A DNA stretch of 33,973 bases, from NCBI GenBank assembly GCA_002386525.1, contig DGIS01000025.1:78019-111991 (forward strand). The letters are read 5' to 3'. Positions 1-8,676 of the stretch are shown piece after piece. Source of the stretch: Sphingobacterium sp. UBA4616. Its GTDB lineage: Bacteria > Bacteroidota > Bacteroidia > Sphingobacteriales > Sphingobacteriaceae. The translations under genes and the position numbers were made by a program. The notes under the pieces were generated by a model that saw only the letters and a program-made list of their open reading frames with translations, searched no databases and was not told the DNA's origin. How positions within the stretch are numbered: the stretch's first letter is position 1; each line of letters opens with the position of its first letter.

Positions 1-31
1 TGGGAACGGTTTCATAAAATTGTTTTTATAC

Positions 32-217
32 TTAGGCCTCATCTTTGGTATTCTTTACAAGGCCTATACCAGCGAAAAAGAAGATTAATCCCAATACACC
101 AATTACGCCTAAAGTAGTATAGGCAGCACTTTTATTGATAAGTTCATATCCGGTATAAATTAAACCGACAATACCAAGAACAGTTAATACTGTCCCAAAA
201 AAACGTTTTACGTTCAT
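32..217 (-). CDS. Small two-helix membrane protein, unknown function
   Basis: A 61-residue protein with two hydrophobic stretches (about residues 6-26 and 35-55) joined by a short polar loop, and a charged C-terminal tail ending in KNTKDEA. This predicts a small inner-membrane hairpin protein. It has no catalytic motif and I do not recognise a family with confidence. It lies 41 bp downstream of ligD on the same strand, so it may be the last gene of that transcript. The start ATG is followed by a basic MNVKRFF segment, typical of a cytoplasmic N-terminus. Confidence 0.6.
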   Translation of the reverse strand: MNVKRFFGTVLTVLGIVGLIYTGYELINKSAAYTTLGVIGVLGLIFFFAGIGLVKNTKDEA

Positions 218-258
218 AATGATTAATTTAAAATTATAGATTACTGAAAATGAAACCG

Positions 259-2958
259 TTATTTGGAAAGTTTATCTACTATACTTTTTAGATTGATACC
301 TTTTCCCAATACCGGTTTAAAAATATCTCCTTCACTTCGCATCCTCTCAATGGCGTTTAAAATATGAAAATCACTTATTTTTAAACCTTTTTTCACTTCC
401 TCCCAGTGTAATGGCATCGACACAGTGGCTCCGGGTTTAGGACGAACGGAATAGGCTGCCGCAATTGTTGCGTGAGGCCTATTCTGCAGAAAATCAAGAT
501 AAATTTTGCCCTTGCGATCTTTTATGGATCGCTCCAAGCTCGTGAATTTAGGAAGCTCATGATGAACCAGGGTAACGATAACCCGGGCGAACTCTTTGGA
601 TTGATCGTAAGTATATTTCCCGCCAAGCGGGATATAGATGTGAAGCCCCGTAGAACCGCTGGTTTTACAATAGCTCGATACCCCCATATCATCCAATATG
701 TGCTTTGTGACCTGTGCAGCCTCAATAACCTGATCAAAAGAATTTTTATCCGGATCAAGGTCTATAATACAGAACGATGGATTGTCAGGCTTCTTCACAG
801 TACTACTCCAGGGATTCATTTCTATACAGCCAAGATTCGCCATATAAAGTAGTGTAGCGTCATCCTTCCCAACAAGATAATGACGGTCTTTTTCATCAGC
901 TTCACTGTGGTAAAGATAAGTTTCCGCCCAGTCTGGCGCCATATCGGTCACGTTCTTAAAGTAGAAACCATCTTCTTCAATTCCGTTGGGAAATCGATTC
1001 ATACTTTGCGGCCGATCCTTTAAATAAGGTAATATAAATGGAGCTGCCTGATAGTAGTAATTGATGAGGTCTCTTTTTGTTATTCCCTCTTTCGGCCAAA
1101 AAACCTTATCCAGATTGGTAAACTTCAATTCATGTTTGTTTACCTTTCTGACCTGGGTTTTATCCGAGGGATTTAAGAGGCTCTTCCGCTGCCCCTTCAC
1201 TCTTGACGAAACTATTTTATCTTCCATATGATCGACCATTTTTTCAGTAGGAGCCTCATCTTCAAGAATAACATTTTTAGCACGTTTGTCTTCTCGCATT
1301 CCGTTAAACGAGGGATGACGCATAATACCATCGCTGGTTAACTCCGTAAAACTCACCTCGCATACAAGTTCCGGTTTAAGCCATGTCACAGTAGCATGTG
1401 GCGGATTTGGTCTAAACCTCGAAGGCTTATTAACGTCGGGTTCTTCAGAGAAAGCCGCTTTAGAAACAATCAGCGGCTTAAATAGTTCCATCATCTCCTT
1501 TTGAAGTTTTACATTGAAACCAGTACCCACTTTTCCGGTATAAATCAATTTTTTACCTTCATAAATACCGACTAATAAACTACTGAACAATTTACTGGAA
1601 TCATCATTCAAAGTGAAACCACCGATGACGACTTCCTGCCTTTTGTTCGCTTTAATTTTCAACCAGTCTTTGGAACGGTTGTGAACATGATATAAACTAT
1701 CCTTCCGCTTTGCCATAATCCCTTCAAGCCCCAATTTCTTGGCCTCTTCCAGAAAATGAATTCCGGAAGTTTCAAAGTGTTCGCTCACTAGAATGCTGTT
1801 GCTCTCAGGAAGAACTTCTTTCAAAATTGATTTACGCTCAAGCAATGGCATGTCCTTCAAATCGTGGCCCTGATACCATAAGATATCAAAAACGTAATAA
1901 ACGAGGTCACCATCCGCTTCGCTGCGCCAGTTTTGTAGCGCTCCAAAACTAGCTGTGCCATTTTTATCTAAAACGACCACTTCTCCATCCAAGATGGCGT
2001 CTAATTTAAGAGTCTTCAATTGCTCATAGATCGGATAGAATTTTTCATTAAAGCTTTTGTCATTACGGGATTTTAGTTCAACTTCACCCTTATTCATAAA
2101 AGCAACTGCCCTGTAGCCATCCCATTTAACTTCATATACCCATCCTTCATCATCGAACGGCTTATCCACAAGTGTAGCGAGCATAGGCTCTATATGAGAA
2201 TAGAACTTCTTTGCGGGCGCATTTTTTACTAAGGTCTGAAGATTCCTCTTGCTTTTAGCGCTATGCTTTGGAACAGCTTCCAACTGATCGTTGATAAGTT
2301 TGGATGCCTTGTCTTTAGTCGAACGATTGTCTTTTACTGTGCTGTTTTTCTTAATGATATTTTCACCATATACTTTATCAGGTGACCTTTCCATTTGCTG
2401 AATAGTTTTACCCGATATCACCGATTTATCGTTTTCAGTAATATCCTTATTGCTAGCATATTGATCCTCCAGCTTCATTAAAAGCCAACCATTATCTCCC
2501 CTCCCATGAGCCTTAACAAGAGCAAACTCGCCGTTAAGCTTTTTACCGTTAAGCTTAAATTTAAGCTTGCCAGAATGAAGTTGATGTAAGAAATCTTTTT
2601 CTTGTTTGGAGATATCCTTGACGCTCCCATCAGCCGGTTCATAGTATCCCTCATCCCAAACGATAACCGTGCCTCCGCCATATTGTCCTTTAGGGATTGT
2701 ACCTTCAAAACTTCGATAATCATAGGGATGATCCTCCACCATCACAGCGAGGCGTTTGACACTTGGATCCATTGATGGGCCCTTAGGAACTGCCCAACTT
2801 TTCAGAACACCGCCCATTTCAAGACGAAAGTCGTAATGTAGATGTGAAGCATCATGTTTTTGGATTACAAACCGAAGTTCCTTTCCGTTTGGCTTTCCTC
2901 CAAATGGTTCTGGGGTGTTCTCCTCGGAACGCTTTTCGCGATATTTAGACAGTCCCAT
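259..2958 (-). CDS. ligD: Multifunctional non-homologous end-joining DNA ligase LigD (PE-Lig-Pol)
   Basis: An 899-residue ATP-dependent DNA ligase D of bacterial non-homologous end joining. Three domains occur in order. The 3'-phosphoesterase domain (about 1-190) has H35, H41, D43, R45, H77 and Y81 in the family positions. The ligase domain (about 250-560) has the adenylation motif KWDGYR with nucleophile K278. The archaeo-eukaryotic primase-like polymerase domain (about 635-899) has the metal-binding DLD pair D733/D735. A charged, Lys-rich linker (about 200-245) separates the first two domains. This is the same domain order as Pseudomonas LigD. Family knowledge: the enzyme trims, fills and seals broken ends together with Ku. 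No ku gene lies in this window. The gene follows a DUF3606 gene by 33 bp and precedes a small membrane-protein gene, suggesting one transcript. Confidence 0.96.
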   Translation of the reverse strand: MGLSKYREKRSEENTPEPFGGKPNGKELRFVIQKHDASHLHYDFRLEMGGVLKSWAVPKGPSMDPSVKRLAVMVEDHPYDYRSFEGTIPKGQYGGGTVIVWDEGYYEPADGSVKDISKQEKDFLHQLHSGKLKFKLNGKKLNGEFALVKAHGRGDNGWLLMKLEDQYASNKDITENDKSVISGKTIQQMERSPDKVYGENIIKKNSTVKDNRSTKDKASKLINDQLEAVPKHSAKSKRNLQTLVKNAPAKKFYSHIEPMLATLVDKPFDDEGWVYEVKWDGYRAVAFMNKGEVELKSRNDKSFNEKFYPIYEQLKTLKLDAILDGEVVVLDKNGTASFGALQNWRSEADGDLVYYVFDILWYQGHDLKDMPLLERKSILKEVLPESNSILVSEHFETSGIHFLEEAKKLGLEGIMAKRKDSLYHVHNRSKDWLKIKANKRQEVVIGGFTLNDDSSKLFSSLLVGIYEGKKLIYTGKVGTGFNVKLQKEMMELFKPLIVSKAAFSEEPDVNKPSRFRPNPPHATVTWLKPELVCEVSFTELTSDGIMRHPSFNGMREDKRAKNVILEDEAPTEKMVDHMEDKIVSSRVKGQRKSLLNPSDKTQVRKVNKHELKFTNLDKVFWPKEGITKRDLINYYYQAAPFILPYLKDRPQSMNRFPNGIEEDGFYFKNVTDMAPDWAETYLYHSEADEKDRHYLVGKDDATLLYMANLGCIEMNPWSSTVKKPDNPSFCIIDLDPDKNSFDQVIEAAQVTKHILDDMGVSSYCKTSGSTGLHIYIPLGGKYTYDQSKEFARVIVTLVHHELPKFTSLERSIKDRKGKIYLDFLQNRPHATIAAAYSVRPKPGATVSMPLHWEEVKKGLKISDFHILNAIERMRSEGDIFKPVLGKGINLKSIVDKLSK

Positions 2959-2991
2959 AACTACTGTATTTAAGTATATTGAAAATAACGT

Positions 2992-3183
2992 TTATTTTCC
3001 GTGCAGTTTCTTCAAATAATCTTCAAGAACTTTTCTTTCATTCGATCCGGTCGCCCGTATCGCGCCAACAACAGCTTGACTGCTCACCCCCATCTTATTC
3101 TTAAAATATTGAATTTCGTATTGTTCTGATCCGCTTACTTTGCTTCTGTCGGATTTCCCTTTTTTAGATTTATTATCTGCCAT
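2992..3183 (-). CDS. DUF3606 domain protein
   Basis: A 63-residue basic protein when started at the ATG at 3183 (MADNKSKKGK). An in-frame upstream start would add 18 residues of uncharacteristic sequence, so the internal ATG is preferred. The C-terminal half (YEIQYFKNKMGVSSQ... to the end) matches what I remember of the DUF3606 family: a short helical domain with a conserved 'fgvs..ql..av...g.....v..yl' pattern. The N-terminal third is Lys/Ser-rich and probably disordered. The function is unknown. It lies 33 bp upstream of ligD on the same strand, so it may be co-transcribed with a DNA-repair gene; a role in repair would be inference only. Confidence 0.75.
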   Translation of the reverse strand: MADNKSKKGKSDRSKVSGSEQYEIQYFKNKMGVSSQAVVGAIRATGSNERKVLEDYLKKLHGK

Positions 3184-3532
3184 GGTATTTTGTTTTAGTG
3201 TCTTTTCTTTTGGCGATTGAAAAATCCTAGATTTCAATTCGCGATACGTTCAATTTTGATATAACACAAACGTCGAAGTGAAAAGGTTTTTAAAGAATTG
3301 CGCTTAAGGAAAGCATACATGAAAGTATTGCTCGCTATTGCTGGCCTAATTGTATTTTCCGTACGACTAAAGCTAACTTGGAATGTTATATTAAATTTTA
3401 ACAGAAGCAGCATTTAATTTGTAACTTGCTGTTGAAAAGATACTACGTTCTTTTATACACTACGTTTGCTAATAAAAAACGTGTATGTTGGATATTGCTT
3501 TTGCAACATGTTGTTTTGTATGGATTATCAGT
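3184..3532. other. Divergent intergenic region (DUF3606/ligD versus AraC regulator)
   Basis: About 350 bp of AT-rich sequence between two divergently transcribed genes; it must hold promoters for both. I found no confident promoter match, no strong inverted repeat and no convincing ORF. The apparent upstream extension of the AraC gene (from 3485) and of the DUF3606 gene (to 3237) fall here and are judged to be non-coding. Confidence 0.4.
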
Positions 3533-4297
3533 ATGAATTTACCTAAATATGCACTGGAATATACATCTTTAGCCCCGCCTCCAGCACTTGCTGCGGTAAT
3601 CGAAAGTATTTGGATGTTGAAAAATCATTCGGATAAGATAGATGAAGGCATTATCATACCTGACGGAAAAATAGATTTATTTCTCTTGATGGAAGAAAAC
3701 AATAATTTCCAGATCTTCATTTCCGGAGTCTGTGATAAACCCATTTTAAAACCGCCCTATCCGAAATCGACGATGTTTGCCATAAGTTTTTATCCGTTGG
3801 CCGCTGAGTATATTTTTAAGCAGTCTTTCGAAAAATTAAGAAACCAAAGGCTAGTACTGGCAAATGATTATTTGGGATTTGGCAAAAATGATCTTGCAGA
3901 TTTTGGAAACTTTTACACCAAAGCCTGTAACATATTCGAAAAGCAACTCGAAAACAAGATAGATGTGAGGAAAAAAAAACTATTCGAACATATCTACCTA
4001 TCAAAAGGCCAAATGACGGTGGAAGAACTGTCTAATAAGATTATTTGGAGCAACAGGCAGATGAACCGCTATTTCAACCACTGGTTTGGGATTCCATTAA
4101 AATCTTACATCAATATTATTCGTTTTTCAAACTCCCTAAAACAATTAAAAGTCGGCATATTTTATCCGGAACTCAATTATGTAGATCAATCCCATTTCAT
4201 TAGACAGATAAAGAAATTCTCAGGGGTAAGACCAACTATACTACATAAAAATGAAAACGACCGATTTATCCAATTGAGTGTATTAAACGATCGCTAA
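3533..4297 (+). CDS. AraC-family transcriptional regulator with DUF6597-like N-terminus
   Basis: A 254-residue regulator from the ATG at 3533 (MNLPKYALEY). The longer reading from 3485 adds a Cys-rich hydrophobic stretch not expected for the family. The N-terminal part (about 1-150) resembles the ligand-sensing domain often called DUF6597, with the typical opening 'P...L...IESIWML' and 'GKIDLFLLM'. The C-terminal part (about 160-240) is an AraC-type DNA-binding domain: the first helix-turn-helix is in TVEELSNKIIWSNRQ, and the second is recognisable by YVDQSHFIRQIKKFSGV. The region linking the two is shorter than in classical AraC proteins. It is followed after 24 bp by a VOC-family gene on the same strand, its probable operon partner. 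The effector is unknown. Confidence 0.85.
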   Translation: MNLPKYALEYTSLAPPPALAAVIESIWMLKNHSDKIDEGIIIPDGKIDLFLLMEENNNFQIFISGVCDKPILKPPYPKSTMFAISFYPLAAEYIFKQSFEKLRNQRLVLANDYLGFGKNDLADFGNFYTKACNIFEKQLENKIDVRKKKLFEHIYLSKGQMTVEELSNKIIWSNRQMNRYFNHWFGIPLKSYINIIRFSNSLKQLKVGIFYPELNYVDQSHFIRQIKKFSGVRPTILHKNENDRFIQLSVLNDR

Positions 4298-4321
4298 TTT
4301 TGTCTGTAAATCAACAAAAAA

Positions 4322-4723
4322 ATGAGTATTAATCATATCAATCTTGTCGTAAAGAATGTCGATAAAGCCGTTAATTTATTGACAGATATTTTCAAATTCA
4401 ATTTAATGGTCAACCGCAATAGTAAAATGGCGGTACTGAAGGATAACAATAATTTTGTACTTGTAATTTGGGGACAAGAATTGAACAAAGAGAAAGATGT
4501 ACCACAATATCCTAAGAATTTCCATATTGGGTTTTATCAAGACAACGAAATTGCAGTCCAAAACATTTTCGAACTTTTAAAAAACAACGACGAATTAAAA
4601 ATTGATGCAGCGCCAAAAAAAATCAGAAATACATTCGGATTTTATTGCTACTTTGAGAATCTAATGATTGAAATTAGCGTAAATCCTTTCAATTATGAAC
4701 AGGCTGGCCATGAAGATGTATAA
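4322..4723 (+). CDS. VOC (glyoxalase/bleomycin-resistance-like) family protein
   Basis: A 133-residue protein with the fold signature of the vicinal-oxygen-chelate superfamily: INHINLVVKNVDKAVNLLTD at the start (beta strand, then the 'd...s..FY' helix), a central FHIGFY strand that supplies the usual second metal-ligand position (His), and a C-terminal YFENLMIEISVNPF strand with a Glu where the third ligand normally lies. One betaalphabetabetabeta pair per chain fits a dimeric glyoxalase/extradiol/bleomycin-binding type. The substrate cannot be told from sequence. It lies 24 bp after the AraC-type regulator gene, so it is likely co-expressed with or controlled by it. Confidence 0.75.
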   Translation: MSINHINLVVKNVDKAVNLLTDIFKFNLMVNRNSKMAVLKDNNNFVLVIWGQELNKEKDVPQYPKNFHIGFYQDNEIAVQNIFELLKNNDELKIDAAPKKIRNTFGFYCYFENLMIEISVNPFNYEQAGHEDV

Positions 4724-4849
4724 TGACCGCTAAATTCTGATCCGTTGAACATATTTATTAATAAGATTTCGGCCGGGTTTATTAAAAATAAACTTCCTCA
4801 TTGGAAGTAATTCACATCGGGATATATTTATATGCTGCATATAAAAAGT

Positions 4850-4884
4850 TTTGGCCGCAAAGAATCTCATTCTCTGCGGCCAAA
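4850..4884 (-). terminator. Rho-independent terminator of the FAS1 lipoprotein gene
   Basis: Inverted repeat: 4850-4865 pairs with 4869-4884 with a single A-C mismatch, around a 3-nt loop. The stem contains GGCCGC/GCGGCC. Read on the minus strand, the hairpin is followed directly by ACTTTTTATAT, giving the U-run of an intrinsic terminator. It lies 24 bp past the stop of the minus-strand FAS1 lipoprotein gene. Confidence 0.9.
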
Positions 4885-4907
4885 CTAGCAGCTAGCATAA
4901 AGCTAAA

Positions 4908-5861
4908 TTAAGGAAGAAGAACTTGATCAATTACATGGACGACACCATTTGTTGCCAGCATGTTTACGCCAGTTATTGTGGCCTCACTGGTATTACTTTT
5001 ACCTTTCAGCATTGCCTTTCCAGACAATTTCACCGTGATTTTTTCACCGTTTAGGGTACTTAGCATCTGTCCATCTGAAAGATCAGAAGAGAACGCCCTA
5101 GCTGAAAGAACATGATAGGTTAGAATCTTTGTCAGTACTGCGGGATCAGCTTGATTAATTGAAGCTATTGTGTTGAAACCCGCGTTGATAAAAGCTTGAT
5201 TTGTAGGTGCGAAAACTGTATATGGTCCTGATCCGCTCAACAATTGAGCAACATTTGTCGTTCCTTGACTTGCTCTCAACACTGCAGCAACTAAGAAGGA
5301 TAAATCACTATTAGCTGTCGCAAGTTCCACTATATTTTTTGTTGCGGGCATAAGTACATGAGAAATACCATGAATTACACCATTCGTAGCCATCATATCT
5401 GGCGCTGTTACTGCCCAGCCATTTACAAATACACCCTTACTATTTTTAGTAACGTAAACATTGCTTCCGTTTGCTGTCTTAACTTCTGCATTTGGACCAG
5501 CGGGTACGCTAGAAGCAACTACTTTAGCGGATAATGTATGATACAACAAAACGGATTTCAAGCTTTCCGCAGACATACTACTAATATCTGCCGAAGTCAT
5601 CCCTGAGCTTTCGAAAGCAGCATTATTTGGAGCAAATACTGTAAATGGTCCCGTCGAAGAAAGCGTTTCACCCAGACCAGCCTTTGTCACGGCAGAGGCT
5701 AATATGGAATAATCCTTGTTCATGGATACCATCGCAGAGATTGTTCCTGTTGTTTCCATCTGCTTGTCATCATCTTTACTACATGATAGTGTAATCATCG
5801 AGAATACCATTAAGGCTGATGCCATACTCGATAGTCGTTTGATGTTCTTGTTGAATTTCAT
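4908..5861 (-). CDS. Surface-type lipoprotein with two fasciclin (FAS1) domains
   Basis: A 317-residue protein with a lipoprotein signal peptide: basic MKFNKNIKR, hydrophobic stretch and a lipobox MITLSC with acylated C27. The residues directly after the cysteine are SKDDDK, which resembles the lipoprotein surface-export signal known from Bacteroidota (Lys followed by acidic residues). Two FAS1 domains follow, at about 40-180 and 183-317. Each has the typical 'GPFTVFAPNNAAF' (first) or 'GPYTVFAPTNQAF' (second) strand-turn motif and a C-terminal 'NGVIHGISHVLMP' or 'NGVVHVIDQVLLP' motif. FAS1 domains mediate cell adhesion or matrix binding; in Bacteroidota they may also bind glycans. The gene stands alone, with its own terminator at 4850-4884. 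Confidence 0.93.
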   Translation of the reverse strand: MKFNKNIKRLSSMASALMVFSMITLSCSKDDDKQMETTGTISAMVSMNKDYSILASAVTKAGLGETLSSTGPFTVFAPNNAAFESSGMTSADISSMSAESLKSVLLYHTLSAKVVASSVPAGPNAEVKTANGSNVYVTKNSKGVFVNGWAVTAPDMMATNGVIHGISHVLMPATKNIVELATANSDLSFLVAAVLRASQGTTNVAQLLSGSGPYTVFAPTNQAFINAGFNTIASINQADPAVLTKILTYHVLSARAFSSDLSDGQMLSTLNGEKITVKLSGKAMLKGKSNTSEATITGVNMLATNGVVHVIDQVLLP

Positions 5862-6202
5862 AATTATAATTTTTAATCTTTTGATTTACAAACAACCAAG
5901 AGAACAAAATAGTTTAATAATAAACCAAATTAATTGACATTTATCATAAAAAATCATTTTTAAGGCTTTAATATGATATTATTAGTATCAAAATAAACTA
6001 AAAAAAGCTTTTGTATGCGATATAGATTTTTAAACAAAACAGCATTGCCCTCAGCATTGTTATGCTTTAAGATCATGCAAATGTGTTATTTTTTCCACAG
6101 CGTGTTTCGGCTGTTTTGGAGAATAAACGAACGATAAGCTGGCAAAAACATTTGATATCATAAGAGTGCGATAAATTATACACCATAAACAATACATATA
6201 TT
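5862..6202. other. Divergent intergenic region (FAS1 lipoprotein versus hchA)
   Basis: About 340 bp of strongly AT-rich DNA between divergent genes; it should carry both promoters. I saw several partial matches to the Bacteroidota -33/-7 promoter pattern but none good enough to call, and no strong inverted repeat or ORF. Confidence 0.4.
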
Positions 6203-7084
6203 ATGTCATTATTTTCAAAAGATTTGAGCAAAGAGCCAGTATTTGACGGCGTGGGCTATGAGCCTTCTTTTTTTTCGAGAAAAGCAATGGTTACTACAAA
6301 AACCGACTATAGTAAGAAGAAATATGACGAGGGCAACAAAGATACGAGAAAAAAAATTCTTGTACTTTGTACGGAGGAACGCTATATGACCATGAAAAAT
6401 GGCAAGAAATTTTCTACTGGCAATCATCCCGTTGAAACACTCGTTCCTATTCTTCATTTTGACCAAGCCGGATTTGACGTGGATTTCTATACGCCAACTG
6501 GTGGCACCGTGAAGTTTGAGATGTGGGCAATGCCTTATGAAGACGAGCATATTGGCAAAATTCTCGAAAAATACAATACACAGTTTTCAAACCCACACAG
6601 TCTCCAGGATTTTGTAGCGGACACCGCTAAATCGTATGTCGACTATGTGGCTGTCTTCATCCCGGGAGGACATGGCGCAATGCTCGGCCTTCCCGAAAAT
6701 AACGATGTAAAAGAGCTGATTAAATGGGTAATAGCCGAAGATAAATTTATGCTGACAATATGCCATGGGCCCGCAGCCCTCTTATCTGCTGCACAAGGTG
6801 TTGATGAGGGTGATTTTCCATATAAAGGATATAAAATCAATTCATTTCCTGACGAAATGGATCTCATTCTGCCACAAAGTGGATACCAGCCCGGCGAAAT
6901 GCCTTGGCTATATGGCGAGAAACTGAAAAAGCTGGGGATTGAAATTTTAAATAAAAAAATTAGCGGCGATTGCCACATTGACCGGAAGCTGATTACCGCC
7001 GACAGTCCGCTAGCAGCGGATAAATTCGGTAAAATATGTGTGGAAGAATTGCTTGCTGATGAAAAGTCTAAGGTAGAAAATTAA
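6203..7084 (+). CDS. hchA: Hsp31/HchA-type glyoxalase III and holding chaperone (DJ-1/PfpI superfamily)
   Basis: A 293-residue protein, close to the usual length of Hsp31 (about 283). The nucleophile elbow is TICHGPAALL with C187 followed by H188. Upstream features match the HchA subgroup of the DJ-1/PfpI superfamily: an N-terminal extension of about 45 residues, GNHPVETLVP (with H and E equivalents of the HchA metal/active-site residues), and FIPGGHGAM. Family knowledge: HchA converts methylglyoxal to lactate without cofactor, and acts as a chaperone and protein/nucleotide deglycase under stress. The start is the only ATG in frame next to MSLFSKDLSK. It is a single gene with its own upstream region; a hairpin at 7099-7127 may end it. 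Confidence 0.92.
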   Translation: MSLFSKDLSKEPVFDGVGYEPSFFSRKAMVTTKTDYSKKKYDEGNKDTRKKILVLCTEERYMTMKNGKKFSTGNHPVETLVPILHFDQAGFDVDFYTPTGGTVKFEMWAMPYEDEHIGKILEKYNTQFSNPHSLQDFVADTAKSYVDYVAVFIPGGHGAMLGLPENNDVKELIKWVIAEDKFMLTICHGPAALLSAAQGVDEGDFPYKGYKINSFPDEMDLILPQSGYQPGEMPWLYGEKLKKLGIEILNKKISGDCHIDRKLITADSPLAADKFGKICVEELLADEKSKVEN

Positions 7085-7098
7085 TCAAACAATTTCAT

Positions 7099-7127
7099 GC
7101 CTCGACCGACGACAGATCGGCCGAGGC
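7099..7127. terminator. Hairpin between convergent genes, possible terminator
   Basis: Inverted repeat GCCTCGACCGA/TCGGCCGAGGC with one mismatch and a 7-nt loop, 15 bp after the hchA stop and 33 bp beyond the end of the convergent TspO-like gene. It is GC-rich against an AT-rich background. Neither side has a clear U-run, so it may terminate weakly or block read-through in both directions. Confidence 0.5.
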
Positions 7128-7160
7128 TCACGCTAATGCGTCTTAGTTATCATTTAACTG

Positions 7161-7931
7161 CTATAATAATAGTTGTTTACGATATCGAATACAATAGGAA
7201 AACAGGTTTAGCAGCACAATAATTGCTACTACCATCGCCGCTGTATATAAGACGCTATTCATCCCCTTATTAGCCACTGCAATTGCAATTAAAGCCCAGG
7301 CAGCTACGAGTCCAAATGCGGGCATACGACATTGCCAAATCATCAGCAAATGAATTACTAGCGCAACTACAAACATGATAAGTGTCCATGCTGTTGCAGA
7401 TATTCCGAATCCATCCCAACCTATCTTGGTAAGATATGCCGCAACGTCGGCAATCAAAGCGACAGAAATCCACCCAGCATAAAGATGAAAAGGCAACTTT
7501 AAAAAGGCAAGCTTTTTAAGGTTTGATTCAAAAGCAATAGTCCGAGTATTCTGAATGATCTGTAACAACGATACAAAGAGCAGGAGCATCAAAAAAATGG
7601 TCACAAAAGTGTAGTCGTACAACCAGGTAATAACCCATAGACAATTTGCCAAACAAGAGACCGAAAACCACCACCCCACTTTTGAGATCACTTCTTCCTT
7701 TTCTCTGGTCTGTTTTAAAAGTGGGCCAAAATAGACCACAAATCCAAACAAGCCCAGATATATCAAGCCCCAAATGGAGAAAGCATACCCGGCCGGTGTA
7801 AAAAGATTTTGATACTTGGCCGATATCGTTGCCATCGTTTCCCCGTTGAAAATACCAGTATTGGATAAATAATTGATAACTACAGTAACGACTAAAACAA
7901 TTCCATTGACTATTTGGTAGATTTTTTTCAT
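7161..7931 (-). CDS. TspO/MBR-related tryptophan-rich membrane protein
   Basis: A 256-residue, very hydrophobic protein with about seven or eight membrane segments. The conserved LFTPAGYAFSIWGLIYLGL element in the first third is the family hallmark, and Trp residues are frequent. It is longer than classical bacterial TspO (about 160 residues, five helices) and matches the longer 'tryptophan-rich sensory protein' group seen in Bacteroidota. Related proteins bind porphyrins or are tied to light and oxidative stress responses, but no activity can be assigned here. It lies on the same strand as the SRPBCC gene 78 bp upstream, and the two may be co-transcribed. Confidence 0.8.
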   Translation of the reverse strand: MKKIYQIVNGIVLVVTVVINYLSNTGIFNGETMATISAKYQNLFTPAGYAFSIWGLIYLGLFGFVVYFGPLLKQTREKEEVISKVGWWFSVSCLANCLWVITWLYDYTFVTIFLMLLLFVSLLQIIQNTRTIAFESNLKKLAFLKLPFHLYAGWISVALIADVAAYLTKIGWDGFGISATAWTLIMFVVALVIHLLMIWQCRMPAFGLVAAWALIAIAVANKGMNSVLYTAAMVVAIIVLLNLFSYCIRYRKQLLL

Positions 7932-8009
7932 TGTATACGTTATAAAATATTTTAATAAAGGCCGATTTATTAGTTTATGCCCGATCGATAAGCGATTAAA
8001 GAGTAGCTA

Positions 8010-8480
8010 TCATACCTTTTTATTACGATTAAATAACTCTTCTAAAATCTCATAGCGATAATCAAAAATTTGATCTAATTTCTTTTTAACAAATATACTG
8101 TGCGCAATCGTGCCTAATATTCCGAAGGGCAATTCATAAACAACAGTATCTTTCATCAACACGCCTTTTCCATTTGGAATAAATTCATGAAAATGATTCC
8201 AAAATCGATAAGGTCCTTTTAACTGAAAATCGGTAAAACTCTTATTCTTTTCCACCTGTGTTATTTTGGTCTTCCACTTCAACGGAATTCGAAAAATTGG
8301 AGATACTAAATAATCGATGACCATCCCCTTTACGATTTCTTCTCCATTAAATTCTGAAACAACCACAAAGCCCATGTCCTTTGGCGTTATTTGAGCAAGA
8401 TTTTGTGGAGACGAAAAAAAACTCCAAGCGCGCGCTATATCGCAAGCTAATTGTTGTTCCCTATATAATATATACTTCAT
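8010..8480 (-). CDS. SRPBCC (START/Bet v1-like) ligand-binding protein
   Basis: A 156-residue protein from the ATG at 8480 (MKYILYREQQ). A longer reading to 8525 adds 15 residues that break the expected opening strand. Hallmarks of the cell-division-inhibitor-like SRPBCC subgroup are visible: the helix 'IARAWSFFSSPQNLAQITPKDMGF', the strand 'PLKWKTKITQVEKNKSFTDFQLKGPYRFWNHFHEF', and 'MKDTVVYELPFGILGTIAH' near the C-terminus. These fold as a helix-grip cavity for a hydrophobic ligand. In other Bacteroidota, this subgroup is often next to photolyase and TspO-like genes; here a TspO-like gene follows, but no photolyase is present. The ligand is unknown. Confidence 0.82.
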   Translation of the reverse strand: MKYILYREQQLACDIARAWSFFSSPQNLAQITPKDMGFVVVSEFNGEEIVKGMVIDYLVSPIFRIPLKWKTKITQVEKNKSFTDFQLKGPYRFWNHFHEFIPNGKGVLMKDTVVYELPFGILGTIAHSIFVKKKLDQIFDYRYEILEELFNRNKKV

Positions 8481-8676
8481 TTGAATATGAATTGCAAAAA
8501 CCAATTTGATGCCCATCGCTAGCATGCTATTAAAATAACAATGCGAGGATTATTTAGTTTAAAAACATACTAAAGATACAAAAAAATAAAAAAAACAGTA
8601 TTAAAATAGCAAACAAAGAATAAAATTAAACTATATGTAACTATAATAACACTATGGGATGTAGAGTTTCGATCGA

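Noticed and set aside
472..852. 126-codon open frame on the plus strand inside ligD
   Set aside because: It lies antisense to the conserved polymerase domain of LigD, has no recognisable motif and no plausible start context; it is a by-product of the coding bias of ligD.
6215..6550. 111-codon minus-strand open frame over hchA
   Set aside because: Antisense to the conserved N-terminal half of HchA; no domain, no start signal.
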